Below, one piece after another: positions 36,220 through 43,715 of a stretch of 64,000 nt of DNA (position 1 is its first letter; the number at the start of each line of letters is the position of its first letter). The stretch spans positions 62,001 to 126,000 of the forward strand of contig CP131915.1 of NCBI GenBank assembly GCA_030704225.1, written 5' to 3'. Below the pieces are notes generated by a model, which was not told where the DNA came from, did no database searches, and worked only from the letters and a program-made list of their open reading frames with translations. This DNA is from Kosakonia sp. H02 (GTDB taxonomy: Bacteria > Pseudomonadota > Gammaproteobacteria > Enterobacterales > Enterobacteriaceae). Both the position numbers and the translations under genes were made by a program.

Positions 36220-36678
36220 TCAGGCATCCCCTGTAAACGGCCAGTTAAATTCTGCGATCGTTTCCAGCGGCAGACGTTGGCCGGCCTGGTAACAGCGGAT
36301 ACTCTCTGCAACCAGCGGCGAGCGCAGGTTGGACGCAGTCAGGATCTCATCTGCCGACACCCAGTGACAGCGGTCGATATCGCTATCGTGCGGTTCAGTG
36401 GCGCACATTTCGTTAAGCTCAATGGCAAAAAGGAAGCGCAGAAACGGCGTGCCGTCTGGCGCAAGCCACTGATGCATTCTGACAAAGTGCTGCGGTTCGG
36501 CGTCGATGCCGGTCTCTTCCCACAGCTCACGTTTTGCCGCCTGGGCCAGTGTTTCATCGGCTTCCAGATGACCGGCAGGCTGGTTCCACAGCGCTTTGCC
36601 GTGAATAGTTTCTTCCACCACCAGAAATTTCCCCTGCGCATGAACAACGCAGGCCACAGTGACATGGGGTTTGAACAT
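36220..36678 (-). CDS. nudJ: Phosphatase NudJ (Nudix hydrolase)
   Basis: Nudix hydrolase that acts on hydroxymethylpyrimidine diphosphate, thiamine diphosphate and nucleoside di- and triphosphates in E. coli. It has 152 residues. The Nudix box is intact: GHLEADETL, then REL, then WEETGID, matching GX5EX7REUXEEXGU. The ATG at 36678 (MFKPHVTVAC) follows AGGGAGAAAAC. It is 16 bp downstream of rluE. A longer in-frame start lies inside rluE and is not conserved. Confidence 0.95.
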   Translation of the reverse strand: MFKPHVTVACVVHAQGKFLVVEETIHGKALWNQPAGHLEADETLAQAAKRELWEETGIDAEPQHFVRMHQWLAPDGTPFLRFLFAIELNEMCATEPHDSDIDRCHWVSADEILTASNLRSPLVAESIRCYQAGQRLPLETIAEFNWPFTGDA

Positions 36679-36694
36679 CGTTTTCTCCCTGAGA

Positions 36695-37312
36695 TTAAGC
36701 GTCGCGCCAGTCGCCATTGGCGAGGTTTTCCAGCGTGTAGTTCCCCATAGCGTAGCGGATGAGGCGCAGAGTGGGAAAACCGACATGGGCAGTCATGCGC
36801 CGGACCTGGCGGTTGCGGCCTTCATAAAGGGTGATTTTCAGCCAGCAGGCGGGAATGGATTTGCGCTCGCGAATCGGCGGATTGCGCGGCCACAGCCAGG
36901 CGGGTTCGTCAACACGTTCCACACCAGCGGGCAGGGTGGGGCCATCGTTGAGCGTGATGCCGTTGCGCAGCGCGTCGATCGCGTCATCAGTGGGTTCGCC
37001 TTCAACTTGCACATAATAGATTTTGCCAGTGCGTTTGCCAGGCTGCGTGAGGCTTGCCTGCAATGCGCCATCGTTGGTGAGCACCAGCAGACCCTCGCTG
37101 TCGCGGTCCAGTCGCCCGGCGGCGTACACGCCCGGAACCGGTATAAAGTCTTTCAGCGTGCTGCGTCCGGCTTCGTCTGTGAACTGGGGCAAAACATCGT
37201 AGGGTTTATTGAACAAAATCACCCGTTTCGGCTGGCTTTCCCCAGCAGGCTTAGTGGCTTGTCGTGAGCTGAATCGCTCAAGCCGGTGATTTCTATAAGA
37301 AGTTTTCTTCAT
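36695..37312 (-). CDS. rluE: 23S rRNA pseudouridine synthase RluE
   Basis: Makes pseudouridine 2457 in 23S rRNA. The catalytic aspartate lies in AAGRLDRDSEGLLVL, with other RsuA-family motifs LFNKPYDVLPQF and EGRNRQVRRM. The start is uncertain. ATG at 37312 (MKKTSYRNHR) gives 205 residues; in-frame ATGs at 37342 and 37378 would lengthen it, and none has a strong ribosome binding site. It is divergent from icd. Confidence 0.93.
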   Translation of the reverse strand: MKKTSYRNHRLERFSSRQATKPAGESQPKRVILFNKPYDVLPQFTDEAGRSTLKDFIPVPGVYAAGRLDRDSEGLLVLTNDGALQASLTQPGKRTGKIYYVQVEGEPTDDAIDALRNGITLNDGPTLPAGVERVDEPAWLWPRNPPIRERKSIPACWLKITLYEGRNRQVRRMTAHVGFPTLRLIRYAMGNYTLENLANGDWRDA

Positions 37313-37529
37313 GGTATTTTCAGTAGTTATCAATTGCCGCATTATAGCTGAATCATGATTGCCTTTCATGGAACCCAACTATCGGTTAGTATTGACGGGC
37401 TCATTACAATTCATTAACAAAAAACGGTTTGCTCTGTGTGATTCACGTAACAGGTGAGCGGACGCAGTCTGAGCGCCCCGGCATGAAGTCAGCGAGCAAA
37501 ACAACCAGAAGCGCTCGAAGGAGAGGTGA

Positions 37530-38780
37530 ATGGAAAGCAAAGTAGTTGTTCCGGCGGAAGGTAATAAGATCACCCTGCAAAATGGCAAGCTCAACGTTCC
37601 GAATAACCCGATTATTCCGTTCATTGAAGGTGACGGTATCGGTGTTGACGTGACCCCGGCTATGCTGAAAGTGGTCGATGCCGCCGTGGAAAAAGCCTAC
37701 AAAGGTGAGCGTAAAATTTCCTGGATGGAAATTTATACCGGCGAGAAATCGACCCAGGTTTATGGCCAGGACGTCTGGCTGCCGCCTGAAACTCTTGATC
37801 TGATTCGTGATTATCGCGTTGCGATTAAAGGCCCCCTGACCACGCCCGTTGGCGGCGGTATTCGTTCTCTGAACGTTGCGCTGCGCCAGGAGCTGGATCT
37901 GTACATCTGCCTGCGCCCGGTACGTTACTACCAGGGCACCCCGAGCCCGGTGAAACACCCTGAGCTGACCGATATGGTCATCTTCCGTGAGAACTCCGAA
38001 GACATCTACGCCGGTATCGAGTGGAAAGCCGACTCTGCCGACGCGGAAAAAGTGATTAAATTCCTGCGCGAAGAGATGGGCGTGAAGAAAATTCGCTTCC
38101 CGGAACATTGCGGTATCGGCATCAAACCGTGTTCTGAAGACGGCACCAAACGCCTGGTGCGCGCGGCGATCGAATACGCAATCACTAACGACCGCGATTC
38201 TGTGACGCTGGTGCACAAAGGCAACATCATGAAGTTCACCGAAGGCGCGTTCAAAGACTGGGGTTACCAGTTGGCACGCGAAGAGTTCGGCGGCGAGCTG
38301 ATCGATGGCGGCCCGTGGCAAAAAATCAAAAACCCGAAAACCGGCAAAGAGATCATCATTAAAGATGTGATTGCAGATGCGTTCCTGCAACAGATCCTGC
38401 TGCGTCCGGCGGAATACGACGTTATCGCCTGTATGAACCTGAACGGTGACTACATTTCCGACGCCCTGGCCGCACAGGTTGGCGGTATCGGTATCGCACC
38501 TGGCGCGAACATCGGTGACGAATGCGCCCTGTTCGAAGCAACCCACGGTACTGCGCCGAAATACGCGGGCCAGGACAAAGTGAACCCGGGTTCTATCATC
38601 CTTTCCGCAGAGATGATGCTGCGTCATATGGAATGGTTCGAAGCCGCAGACCTGATCGTCAAAGGCACCGAAGGCGCAATCGCTGCCAAAACCGTGACCT
38701 ACGATTTCGAACGTCTGATGGAAGGCGCTAAACTGCTGAAATGTAGCGAGTTTGGCGACGCGATTATCGCGAATATGTAA
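37530..38780 (+). CDS. icd: NADP-dependent isocitrate dehydrogenase
   Basis: TCA-cycle enzyme converting isocitrate to 2-oxoglutarate; it is switched off in E. coli by AceK phosphorylation of Ser113. It has 416 residues. S113 is present in GGGIRSLNVAL, and NADP contacts GTAPKYAGQ are conserved. The 3' end, a known integration site for e14 and phage 21 in E. coli, is intact (ends GDAIIANM) with its own terminator and no phage gene beyond. The start follows GGAGAGGTGA. Confidence 0.98.
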   Translation: MESKVVVPAEGNKITLQNGKLNVPNNPIIPFIEGDGIGVDVTPAMLKVVDAAVEKAYKGERKISWMEIYTGEKSTQVYGQDVWLPPETLDLIRDYRVAIKGPLTTPVGGGIRSLNVALRQELDLYICLRPVRYYQGTPSPVKHPELTDMVIFRENSEDIYAGIEWKADSADAEKVIKFLREEMGVKKIRFPEHCGIGIKPCSEDGTKRLVRAAIEYAITNDRDSVTLVHKGNIMKFTEGAFKDWGYQLAREEFGGELIDGGPWQKIKNPKTGKEIIIKDVIADAFLQQILLRPAEYDVIACMNLNGDYISDALAAQVGGIGIAPGANIGDECALFEATHGTAPKYAGQDKVNPGSIILSAEMMLRHMEWFEAADLIVKGTEGAIAAKTVTYDFERLMEGAKLLKCSEFGDAIIANM

Positions 38781-38802
38781 TCCAGTTTCTGGGTTAAATA
38801 AG

Positions 38803-38831
38803 AACGGGAGCCGAGTGGTTCCCGTTTTTTT
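38803..38831 (+). terminator. Rho-independent terminator of icd
   Basis: AACGGGA (38803-38809) pairs with TCCCGTT (38820-38826), extended by inner CC/GG, followed by a T-run to 38831. Confidence 0.9.
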
Positions 38832-38865
38832 ATGCCTGGAAAAGTTCTTCCTCAAAACCCCGGCT

Positions 38866-39051
38866 TTATGACCCTGTTTTTGTGGTGACGATCACCCAGT
38901 CTTTTCCCCGGTCATCATCATAACGTTCAGTCGGCCCATGAAGCGCTCTCTTCACTCTACCGACCAGAGCCGCAACCCGCAGTTGAGTGGGCAAATAATC
39001 GCTACTGCCTGCCCACTGACTTTTTAAATCCCAAAAGTTAAAGGTTGCCAT
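38866..39051 (-). CDS. Small hypothetical protein, 61 residues
   Basis: Not recognised. The frame from ATG at 39051 encodes MATFNFWDLKSQW and ends WVIVTTKTGS; the middle has a basic segment (RVAALVGRVKRALHG). Its ATG overlaps by 14 bp the end of the upstream open frame (39038-39316), as in coupled operon genes. No strong ribosome binding site is seen. It may be the last intact piece of a decayed locus just outside icd. Confidence 0.35.
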   Translation of the reverse strand: MATFNFWDLKSQWAGSSDYLPTQLRVAALVGRVKRALHGPTERYDDDRGKDWVIVTTKTGS

Positions 39052-39316
39052 GTTTTTGCAAAACACCTTTCTCAACAAAAATGAAGAGAACCTTCTGCCC
39101 GACGCCATTCTGACACAGTAAACCATCCGCTTTTGTTTTATCGGTTATGCCCTGACAGCCCATATTGCTCACGTAAGGCTGAAATTGGTACTTAAGCGTT
39201 TTACCATCCGGTGTAAGGACATATCGTATCTCTCGAACTGTATAATCCTGGAACAGGTAGCCTGGTGCGGTGGGGGGGCATAGTGCAGTGATAAGGCGAG
39301 GCTCGCCGAACCTCGC
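39038..39316 (-). pseudogene. Gene remnant without a start codon
   Basis: The frame is open for 92 codons between an in-frame TAG (39317-39319) and TAA (39038-39040) but has no usable start near its beginning. The product resembles a real protein end (YVLTPDGKTLKYQF, ADGLLCQNGVGQKVLFIFVE). A run of seven G (39272-39278) lies at the point where an ATG in another frame would join it if one base were lost, so either a frameshift or loss of the 5' end is possible. The family is unknown. Confidence 0.35.
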
Positions 39317-39318
39317 CT
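39294..39318 (-). terminator. Hairpin after the YjbE-like gene
   Basis: AGGCGAGG pairs perfectly with CCTCGCCT around a nine-base loop, 9 bp past the stop of the YjbE-like gene. There is no T-run on the minus strand. Confidence 0.5.
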
Positions 39319-39326
39319 AAATTATT

Positions 39327-39578
39327 TTACTGGGTCGATGTTGTAGTGGTGGTTGTCGTGCCGGTACTGGAACCATCGCTGCCACCGGCGGCGATCAGCG
39401 CCACACCGGTTATGGCTGTTGCTACAGTGATGCCAGCAATGGCCGACGACCCGACGGCGAATTCGGATGCATTTGCGCCTGCCGCTTCACCTGTATTGAT
39501 ATCCAGAGCAGAAGCGGGGGCGGCGACGGCATTACCTGCGACCAAAAGTAAAAAAATGGCAGACAGTATCTTTTTCAT
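39327..39578 (-). CDS. YjbE / GfcA family small secreted protein
   Basis: 83 residues: a signal peptide (MKKILSAIFLLLVAGNAVAA), then a small-residue region rich in Ala, Gly, Ser and Val, then a poly-threonine tail (TGTTTTTTTSTQ). The composition and tail match YjbE and GfcA, the first genes of E. coli exopolysaccharide-type operons (yjbEFGH, gfcABCDE). Here no yjbF/G/H follow, only remnants, so the gene appears orphaned. The ATG at 39578 follows GAGGAAAAGAAAA. Confidence 0.75.
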   Translation of the reverse strand: MKKILSAIFLLLVAGNAVAAPASALDINTGEAAGANASEFAVGSSAIAGITVATAITGVALIAAGGSDGSSTGTTTTTTTSTQ

Positions 39579-39802
39579 TTTTCTTTTCCTCATTCCTTAT
39601 ATGAAGTCCATCAGGGGTAGCGGTACGGAACCCTCACCCTATGGTTATAGTCACTTAAGTGAAACTTACAACGTTAAGGGCTTGTTAATTCGATTGTTAT
39701 CAGAATGAGTAGAAATCGGAGCGGCTAACCTCTTGATCAATCAAGTTAAGCCAATAGCGGAGTAAATCATTTTAGGAATTAACTCAGGCCAGCATAGATG
39801 GT

Positions 39803-40135
39803 ATGTCTCTCTATTCTGATGCTTTTATATGTGCAGCCTGGGATCAAAAGACCATGCGAAGCGGAAAAGTAAATGGGGGCCATCAGAGGAATTGCATATT
39901 CTGGCCATGGCTCGTTGATATGGCATTGGAGGGCGCATACCTTACGCGAAAGATGCGCTGGCTTATCACCCTCACTTCCTGGAAAAAACGCCGCCACGCA
40001 CAGGATTATCTGAAGCAGATGCCGGTCGTGTTTGATACCCCATACCGCAGCATTATCCGTGAACATCTCGGTTGGACATGCATATTAATCACTCATCGCA
40101 AATTGGTGACTCACACTCTTCTGCCGTTGCATTAA
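39803..40135 (+). CDS. Hypothetical protein, possibly truncated, 110 residues
   Basis: Not recognised. The reading frame encodes MSLYSDAFICAAWDQ near the start and a basic aromatic segment (LTRKMRWLITLTSWKKRRHA) in the middle. The last 51 bp run into the 3' end of the convergent membrane-protein gene, which suggests that its original end was lost. The upstream signal (AGATGGT) is weak. An opposite-strand frame (39779-40066) covers the same DNA, so the coding strand is uncertain. Confidence 0.25.
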   Translation: MSLYSDAFICAAWDQKTMRSGKVNGGHQRNCIFWPWLVDMALEGAYLTRKMRWLITLTSWKKRRHAQDYLKQMPVVFDTPYRSIIREHLGWTCILITHRKLVTHTLLPLH

Positions 40136-40711
40136 ATCGTATGAAACGCAGAACAGACCTACCATAAAGGGGATTTCATAAAGCTCTTCAATGAGGTCCT
40201 GATAAGCCGGCTTATGCAGGAAGAAATGCGCAATTAAGCGGTGATGCTCCACGCTGTCCGAGATAAGAAAAGTGACAACGACCAAACCGAACGTCCAGAC
40301 CAGGAACGTTTCGTTACGAAGACGGTTTAAAATTTCGTCGCGTAACGCCCGGGAGAAGAAGACAAAAAGGACCAGCGCGCCAATCAGTAGTACGGAAATC
40401 AGGCGGAAGAGGAGACGCGGCTCCCCAGGAAAATAGTCTCTTCCCCAGCTTGTGCTGCGCCCCAATAAAACAAGCCACCATAATGCCGCCCACAGCCAGA
40501 ACGCCTTTGACCCGGCGGTTAACGCAGTACTACAAGCGAAGCGTAAGGTGAAAAGAAAACCGAAAAACAGCCATAACGCCTGCGCGTTTTCTACCCACTC
40601 AACGGACAATCCATGGTCAAGCGGAAAAGAAAAATCAGCGAAAAAGGGGATCAGGCAAGAGAACACCGCCAGAACAAGGGTCGTGGGCGTCAGGCGCGTA
40701 TCAAATTTCAT
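40085..40711 (-). CDS. Unknown integral membrane protein, 208 residues
   Basis: Not recognised. It has five or six predicted transmembrane helices (about residues 9-28, 46-66, 68-84, 100-121, 133-152, 176-192), with a charged loop EHHRLIAHFFLHKPAYQD before the last one. The histidine-rich loop may be functional. The ATG at 40711 lacks a clear ribosome binding site. It lies in the accessory patch between the YjbE-like gene and yrbL. Confidence 0.6.
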   Translation of the reverse strand: MKFDTRLTPTTLVLAVFSCLIPFFADFSFPLDHGLSVEWVENAQALWLFFGFLFTLRFACSTALTAGSKAFWLWAALWWLVLLGRSTSWGRDYFPGEPRLLFRLISVLLIGALVLFVFFSRALRDEILNRLRNETFLVWTFGLVVVTFLISDSVEHHRLIAHFFLHKPAYQDLIEELYEIPFMVGLFCVSYDLMQRQKSVSHQFAMSD

Positions 40712-40885
40712 GGGTTAGCCATAAATAAACATAATTAGCGGGCTAACTTACTTCATATATCGTGCATCTTCTTCGCTATAAGTGTCTTTATGTCGCTTCT
40801 TTTGGTAGGTGGATCTAAAAACAGCAAACCGACTGAAGAGCCGGTGCTATTCATGTTTTACGCAGGTAAGCTCTTTCTTAACGGC

Positions 40886-41461
40886 TTATAAAGCCTGAGC
40901 GGTACGGCTAACTTTATGGATGCGGTGTTTAAAGCGTTGAATTAACCTGTCCACTTTCCGGCGATGCAGAAAGGGGATATAAGACGCAACGGGAACAAAT
41001 TCCGCTTCGCCAATATTGTCTATCACGACCAGGCTATATTCATGCGGAGCTGCCTTACGTACCAGCACGTTATACTCTTTTAACGTCATGGTGGAGATGC
41101 CATGTTCAATTAGCGTGTCGCGGAGCTCGGCAATTTTCTGCTCAAGAACCGGCATTGGCATGCGCTTATGCTTGATATAAAACGCGAGGCTTTTAGATAT
41201 TTCCCCATCGTAATCGGTGACAAGATCGAAAACATAACCGGTGCCGAAATTTGTTTGCACCGTTCCGTAATAATTAGGGATCGCACGGCAAGCCTGAATC
41301 GAATCTGTTTTTTTCAGGTAATAAGACACTTCGCGCTTAACTTCTTTAAGCCCGCCATCATCAGGGTTGTAAAGGGTTTTGATGCATTTATGATTATCGA
41401 AAGGGTGCTGGTAACAATGTCTGTGACGGCCGCTACCAATATTTTCTTGAAGTATCAACAC
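40886..41461 (-). CDS. yrbL: YrbL family protein (PhoP regulon member)
   Basis: 191-residue protein of the YrbL family, a protein-kinase-like fold protein of unknown substrate that is PhoP- and BasR-controlled in E. coli. Conserved blocks are GSGRHRHCYQHP, CIKTLYNPDDGG, IPNYYGTVQTNFGTGYVFDLV and VIDNIGEAEFVPVA. GTG at 41461 was chosen because GGAGG lies seven bases upstream. A longer in-frame start at 41608 is not conserved. A PhoP box and -10 lie just upstream. In E. coli yrbL is elsewhere, near sspA/mtgA, so this is a relocated or extra copy. Confidence 0.85.
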   Translation of the reverse strand: MLILQENIGSGRHRHCYQHPFDNHKCIKTLYNPDDGGLKEVKREVSYYLKKTDSIQACRAIPNYYGTVQTNFGTGYVFDLVTDYDGEISKSLAFYIKHKRMPMPVLEQKIAELRDTLIEHGISTMTLKEYNVLVRKAAPHEYSLVVIDNIGEAEFVPVASYIPFLHRRKVDRLIQRFKHRIHKVSRTAQAL

Positions 41462-41482
41462 AATAATGCCTCCATGCTTAAC

Positions 41483-41517
41483 ACTATGAATGTAGACAGT
41501 TAAATATTTCCTAAACG
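41483..41517 (-). promoter_or_regulatory. PhoP-dependent promoter of yrbL
   Basis: On the minus strand CGTTTA-GGAAA-TATTTA (41501-41517) matches the PhoP direct repeat with one mismatch per half. Exactly 12 bp downstream is CATAGT (41483-41488), the spacing used when PhoP replaces the -35 element. The gene is a known PhoP target in E. coli. Confidence 0.7.
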
Positions 41518-41667
41518 GGAAATACAAATGGTCACAATTAGCCGAAATGGCGTTGATAAGGGCATCCGTTGCTGATTTAAGCGTAGCGTTTAAAAAGGAT
41601 AAGGCCACTATTTTTGCCTGCCTTCTTTGTACTACACTCTTTTTTTATCGAAGCGACAGAGCATGAA

Positions 41668-42363
41668 ATGGAATCCGTTGATCTTGAAAGCCTTTATGGC
41701 GCGACGAACGAAAACACGCTGACACTCTGGCAAGAAAATAGCGGCATCGGAAAACGACGGGAGGATTATTATGATCCGCGAAAACTTGCCCTGGCGGCGG
41801 GCATACAGCCTGTTTTACCACAGCCAGTAACGGCGCTTCTCAGGCAACTTCGCCATCTTATCGGGCATGATCCGCTGGCGGACGTGCTGCCAGATATGGG
41901 GTTTCACTTCACCTTTTTGCCCCTGACCTTGCCGTTGTATCAACCAAACGCACCACTACCAGAGAAAGTGCGGTTTTTGACGGAAATTTGGCAGGGTTAT
42001 CAGGCCAGATCCATCCACATTCGCCAATTACGGCTAGTGGCGCTGCCGAGGCAGCTTTTGTTGGCAGGCATCCCGGATGAAACAGCGGTGTCACTTCGCC
42101 ATGCTTTCTGTGAGCAGATCCTGAATTCTCCCTGGAAAGAGGAGTTGCGTGCCCGCCACAGGAATACGCCGTTGCCTGCGCCATTCTGGCATAGCACGTT
42201 GCTACGTTACCGGGCTGCATTTATGCCAGAGGCGTTGCGGACGTTTTTCCGCGAACGCCAGTCACAGCGCTTTGGTGAGGTATCCGGGGAGCTTAAGCTT
42301 GCGAGAATCAACTACAACTGGACGACATGCTATCCAGTTGCAGGGGAAAGCTTGATGAGTTAA
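41668..42363 (+). CDS. 2H-phosphoesterase-like protein of unknown role
   Basis: 231 residues with two H-x-T motifs about 95 residues apart (H80-F-T82 in GFHFTFLPL and H175-S-T177 in FWHSTLLRY), the hallmark of the 2H phosphodiesterase fold (LigT, CPDase, AKAP7 types). Such enzymes act on cyclic or 2',5'-linked nucleotides and RNA ends. The ATG at 41668 (MESVDLESLYG) is my choice; a TTG at 41614 would add 18 residues. It is divergent from yrbL and convergent with the SOS-boxed msgA gene, overlapping it by 4 bp. The fold call rests on the motifs only. Confidence 0.6.
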   Translation: MESVDLESLYGATNENTLTLWQENSGIGKRREDYYDPRKLALAAGIQPVLPQPVTALLRQLRHLIGHDPLADVLPDMGFHFTFLPLTLPLYQPNAPLPEKVRFLTEIWQGYQARSIHIRQLRLVALPRQLLLAGIPDETAVSLRHAFCEQILNSPWKEELRARHRNTPLPAPFWHSTLLRYRAAFMPEALRTFFRERQSQRFGEVSGELKLARINYNWTTCYPVAGESLMS

Positions 42364-42599
42364 TCCTGCACCATCCACATATCCGCTTCCTCAAACATCT
42401 CTTCCAGCATGCGATTGAGTTTTTCGCGATCGCTTTTGCTGGCATCGCTGTTCAAGCCATTGGCCTGCATGGGTTTTACGCGTACATCGGCGTCGGGAAA
42501 GAGGCGGTGCACACGCTTCGTCAGTTCGGTAAGGATAATCTCTCTCGCACCGGGTAAACCTTCAACGTTACGCTTGTCATAAACCAGTTCAACAAACAC
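42360..42599 (-). CDS. msgA: DinI/MsgA family protein, LexA-controlled
   Basis: 79-residue DinI-like protein very close to Salmonella MsgA (macrophage survival gene): ELVYDKRNVEGLPGAREIIL and the acidic end MLEEMFEEADMWMVQD. DinI-family proteins modulate RecA filaments. The start is GTG at 42599, with AGGA about 10 bases upstream. A full LexA box (42640-42659) lies 41 bp upstream, supporting SOS induction. Confidence 0.88.
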   Translation of the reverse strand: MFVELVYDKRNVEGLPGAREIILTELTKRVHRLFPDADVRVKPMQANGLNSDASKSDREKLNRMLEEMFEEADMWMVQD

Positions 42600-42639
42600 A
42601 GGGTAGTCCTATTCACTCTGATTTTTCGTGCAGCATTTA

Positions 42640-42659
42640 TACTGGATAAAAAATCAGTA
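42640..42659 (-). promoter_or_regulatory. LexA (SOS) box of msgA
   Basis: On the minus strand TACTGATTTTTTATCCAGTA has the exact CTG-N10-CAG core with the TA flanks of the 20-bp LexA operator. It is placed 41 bp before the msgA start. Confidence 0.8.
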
Positions 42660-42748
42660 TTCAAGCGCGAAAAGAGGGTGAGTTGGGCAATATCTTCCTG
42701 GCTTATGCCGGTGTGGCAACCCTAATTAAAACAACGCCTGAACAGCCT

Positions 42749-42782
42749 AAAAAAAGCCACGTCCGCGAAGGCAGACGTAGCT
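42749..42782 (-). terminator. Terminator of the PTS EIIB gene
   Basis: A 12-bp stem (AGCTACGTCTGC with GCGGACGTGGCT, two G-U pairs, tetraloop CTTC) is followed by seven T on the minus strand, starting 5 bp after the stop. Confidence 0.85.
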
Positions 42783-42787
42783 TTTGG

Positions 42788-43102
42788 TCAGGCCGCGGGC
42801 TCAGGCATCTTTTCCATCACAAATTTCAATACAGCCTCGCCATCCATTGACGCAAAAGGATAGCTTTCGATAATCGCAATAGGGGCATTATTGCCAATGG
42901 TGGCTTTCAGTTCATCGATCTTGTACTGAATATGCGGCGCAACCAGATAGCAGTCAAAAGCCGGCGCGACGCTGGCAAAATTCTCCAGCCCTACCGCACT
43001 AACCAGTAGTGGGTAACCCAGCTCATTTGCTGCTTTTTGCATTTTTTTCGCCAGAGAATTGGCGGTATTGCCGAAAAGACAACAGATCAGTAATTTTTTC
43101 AT
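42788..43102 (-). CDS. Orphan PTS lactose/cellobiose-type EIIB component
   Basis: 104 residues of the PTS_IIB lactose/cellobiose family. The P-loop-like start MKKLLICCLFGNTANSLAKKM carries two adjacent cysteines (C7, C8), one of which should be the phosphorylated residue. No EIIA, EIIC or hydrolase gene lies nearby, so it is an orphan and may be regulatory or a partner for a distant EIIC. AGGAGG precedes the ATG, and a good terminator follows. Confidence 0.8.
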   Translation of the reverse strand: MKKLLICCLFGNTANSLAKKMQKAANELGYPLLVSAVGLENFASVAPAFDCYLVAPHIQYKIDELKATIGNNAPIAIIESYPFASMDGEAVLKFVMEKMPEPAA

Positions 43103-43285
43103 GGACGTATCCTCCTGGAAGTTATCCTTACACTATGCCTGCCCGTGGCGAGAAAATGAGCGCTATATCCAGGTTTACATCGCCTCATACTTAGCATCGG
43201 GCAAAAAAGAGTTATTTATATCAAAGCCGTGACGAGTGATAAGAATGCTGCGTCAGCTCACTAAAGCAGGCAAAGAAGATTCTCT

Positions 43286-43314
43286 ATTTTCAAAGCGTCA
43301 GCTACGCTGAAAAT
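43286..43314 (+). promoter_or_regulatory. Hairpin in the leader of the 84-residue gene
   Basis: ATTTTC and AGCGT pair with ACGCT and GAAAAT around a CAGCT loop, with an AA bulge: 11 pairs ending 25 bp before the ATG at 43340. It could modulate translation or stability, but no function is known. Confidence 0.35.
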
Positions 43315-43339
43315 AACTTACCGCGAATGGATTTTTCTT

Positions 43340-43594
43340 ATGAAAGGTACTGTCATTCATCACGAGCATCGCATTGGATTTATTGTTATCCGCGACGAAA
43401 AAGGAGAGTTTGCTATTGCAGAATTAATCGGAAGCTGCGACGTCGAAAGAGGGGATGTGGTATCGGGTAATATTCACACCAGCGGCGGCGCGGCGTTATT
43501 TAATGAAACGCAGGAAGAATCAATGGATGTTTTTATTAAGGAATATGGATTGTCTGAGCAGGATGCGATCAGCCTGATCCTGCGTACTCATTAA
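43340..43594 (+). CDS. Hypothetical protein, 84 residues
   Basis: Not recognised. An N-terminal beta-rich segment (MKGTVIHHEHRIGFIVIRDEKGEFAIAEL trimmed here to its character: alternating hydrophobic residues with Gly turns) resembles a small OB- or SH3-like barrel, including GDVVSGNI; the rest is acidic and helical (DVFIKEYGLSEQDAIS). A GGA lies about nine bases before the ATG. A bulged hairpin sits in its leader. Monocistronic in this accessory patch. Confidence 0.6.
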   Translation: MKGTVIHHEHRIGFIVIRDEKGEFAIAELIGSCDVERGDVVSGNIHTSGGAALFNETQEESMDVFIKEYGLSEQDAISLILRTH

Positions 43595-43654
43595 AGAGTT
43601 CAGCAGAACCCTAAAACACCATAACTATAGGTTTAGAAAGAAAAAATAAAAGAT

Positions 43655-43678
43655 GGCAGTTTCGACATCAAAACTGCC
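43655..43678 (-). terminator. Minus-strand terminator of the small-protein unit
   Basis: An 8-bp perfect stem (GGCAGTTT with AAACTGCC) is followed on the minus strand by the T-rich ATCTTTTATTTTTTC. It lies about 40 bp after the possible 28-codon gene and could end a unit starting at yoaJ. Confidence 0.6.
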
Positions 43679-43715
43679 AGCGAATGATTTGAAAACCTGT
43701 TAAATCGTATATCCG

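Noticed and set aside
37443..38855. 470-codon open frame antisense to icd
   Set aside because: It mirrors a highly expressed, GC-rich gene whose codon bias avoids stops on the other strand. No ribosome binding site or family match is seen.
38760..38865. Prophage attachment at the 3' end of icd
   Set aside because: icd is a known phage target, but here no duplicated icd end, integrase or phage gene is present.
39779..40066. 95-codon minus-strand frame opposite the hypothetical at 39803
   Set aside because: No ribosome binding site, Cys/His-rich shadow-like composition, and no recognisable motif; neither strand is well supported.
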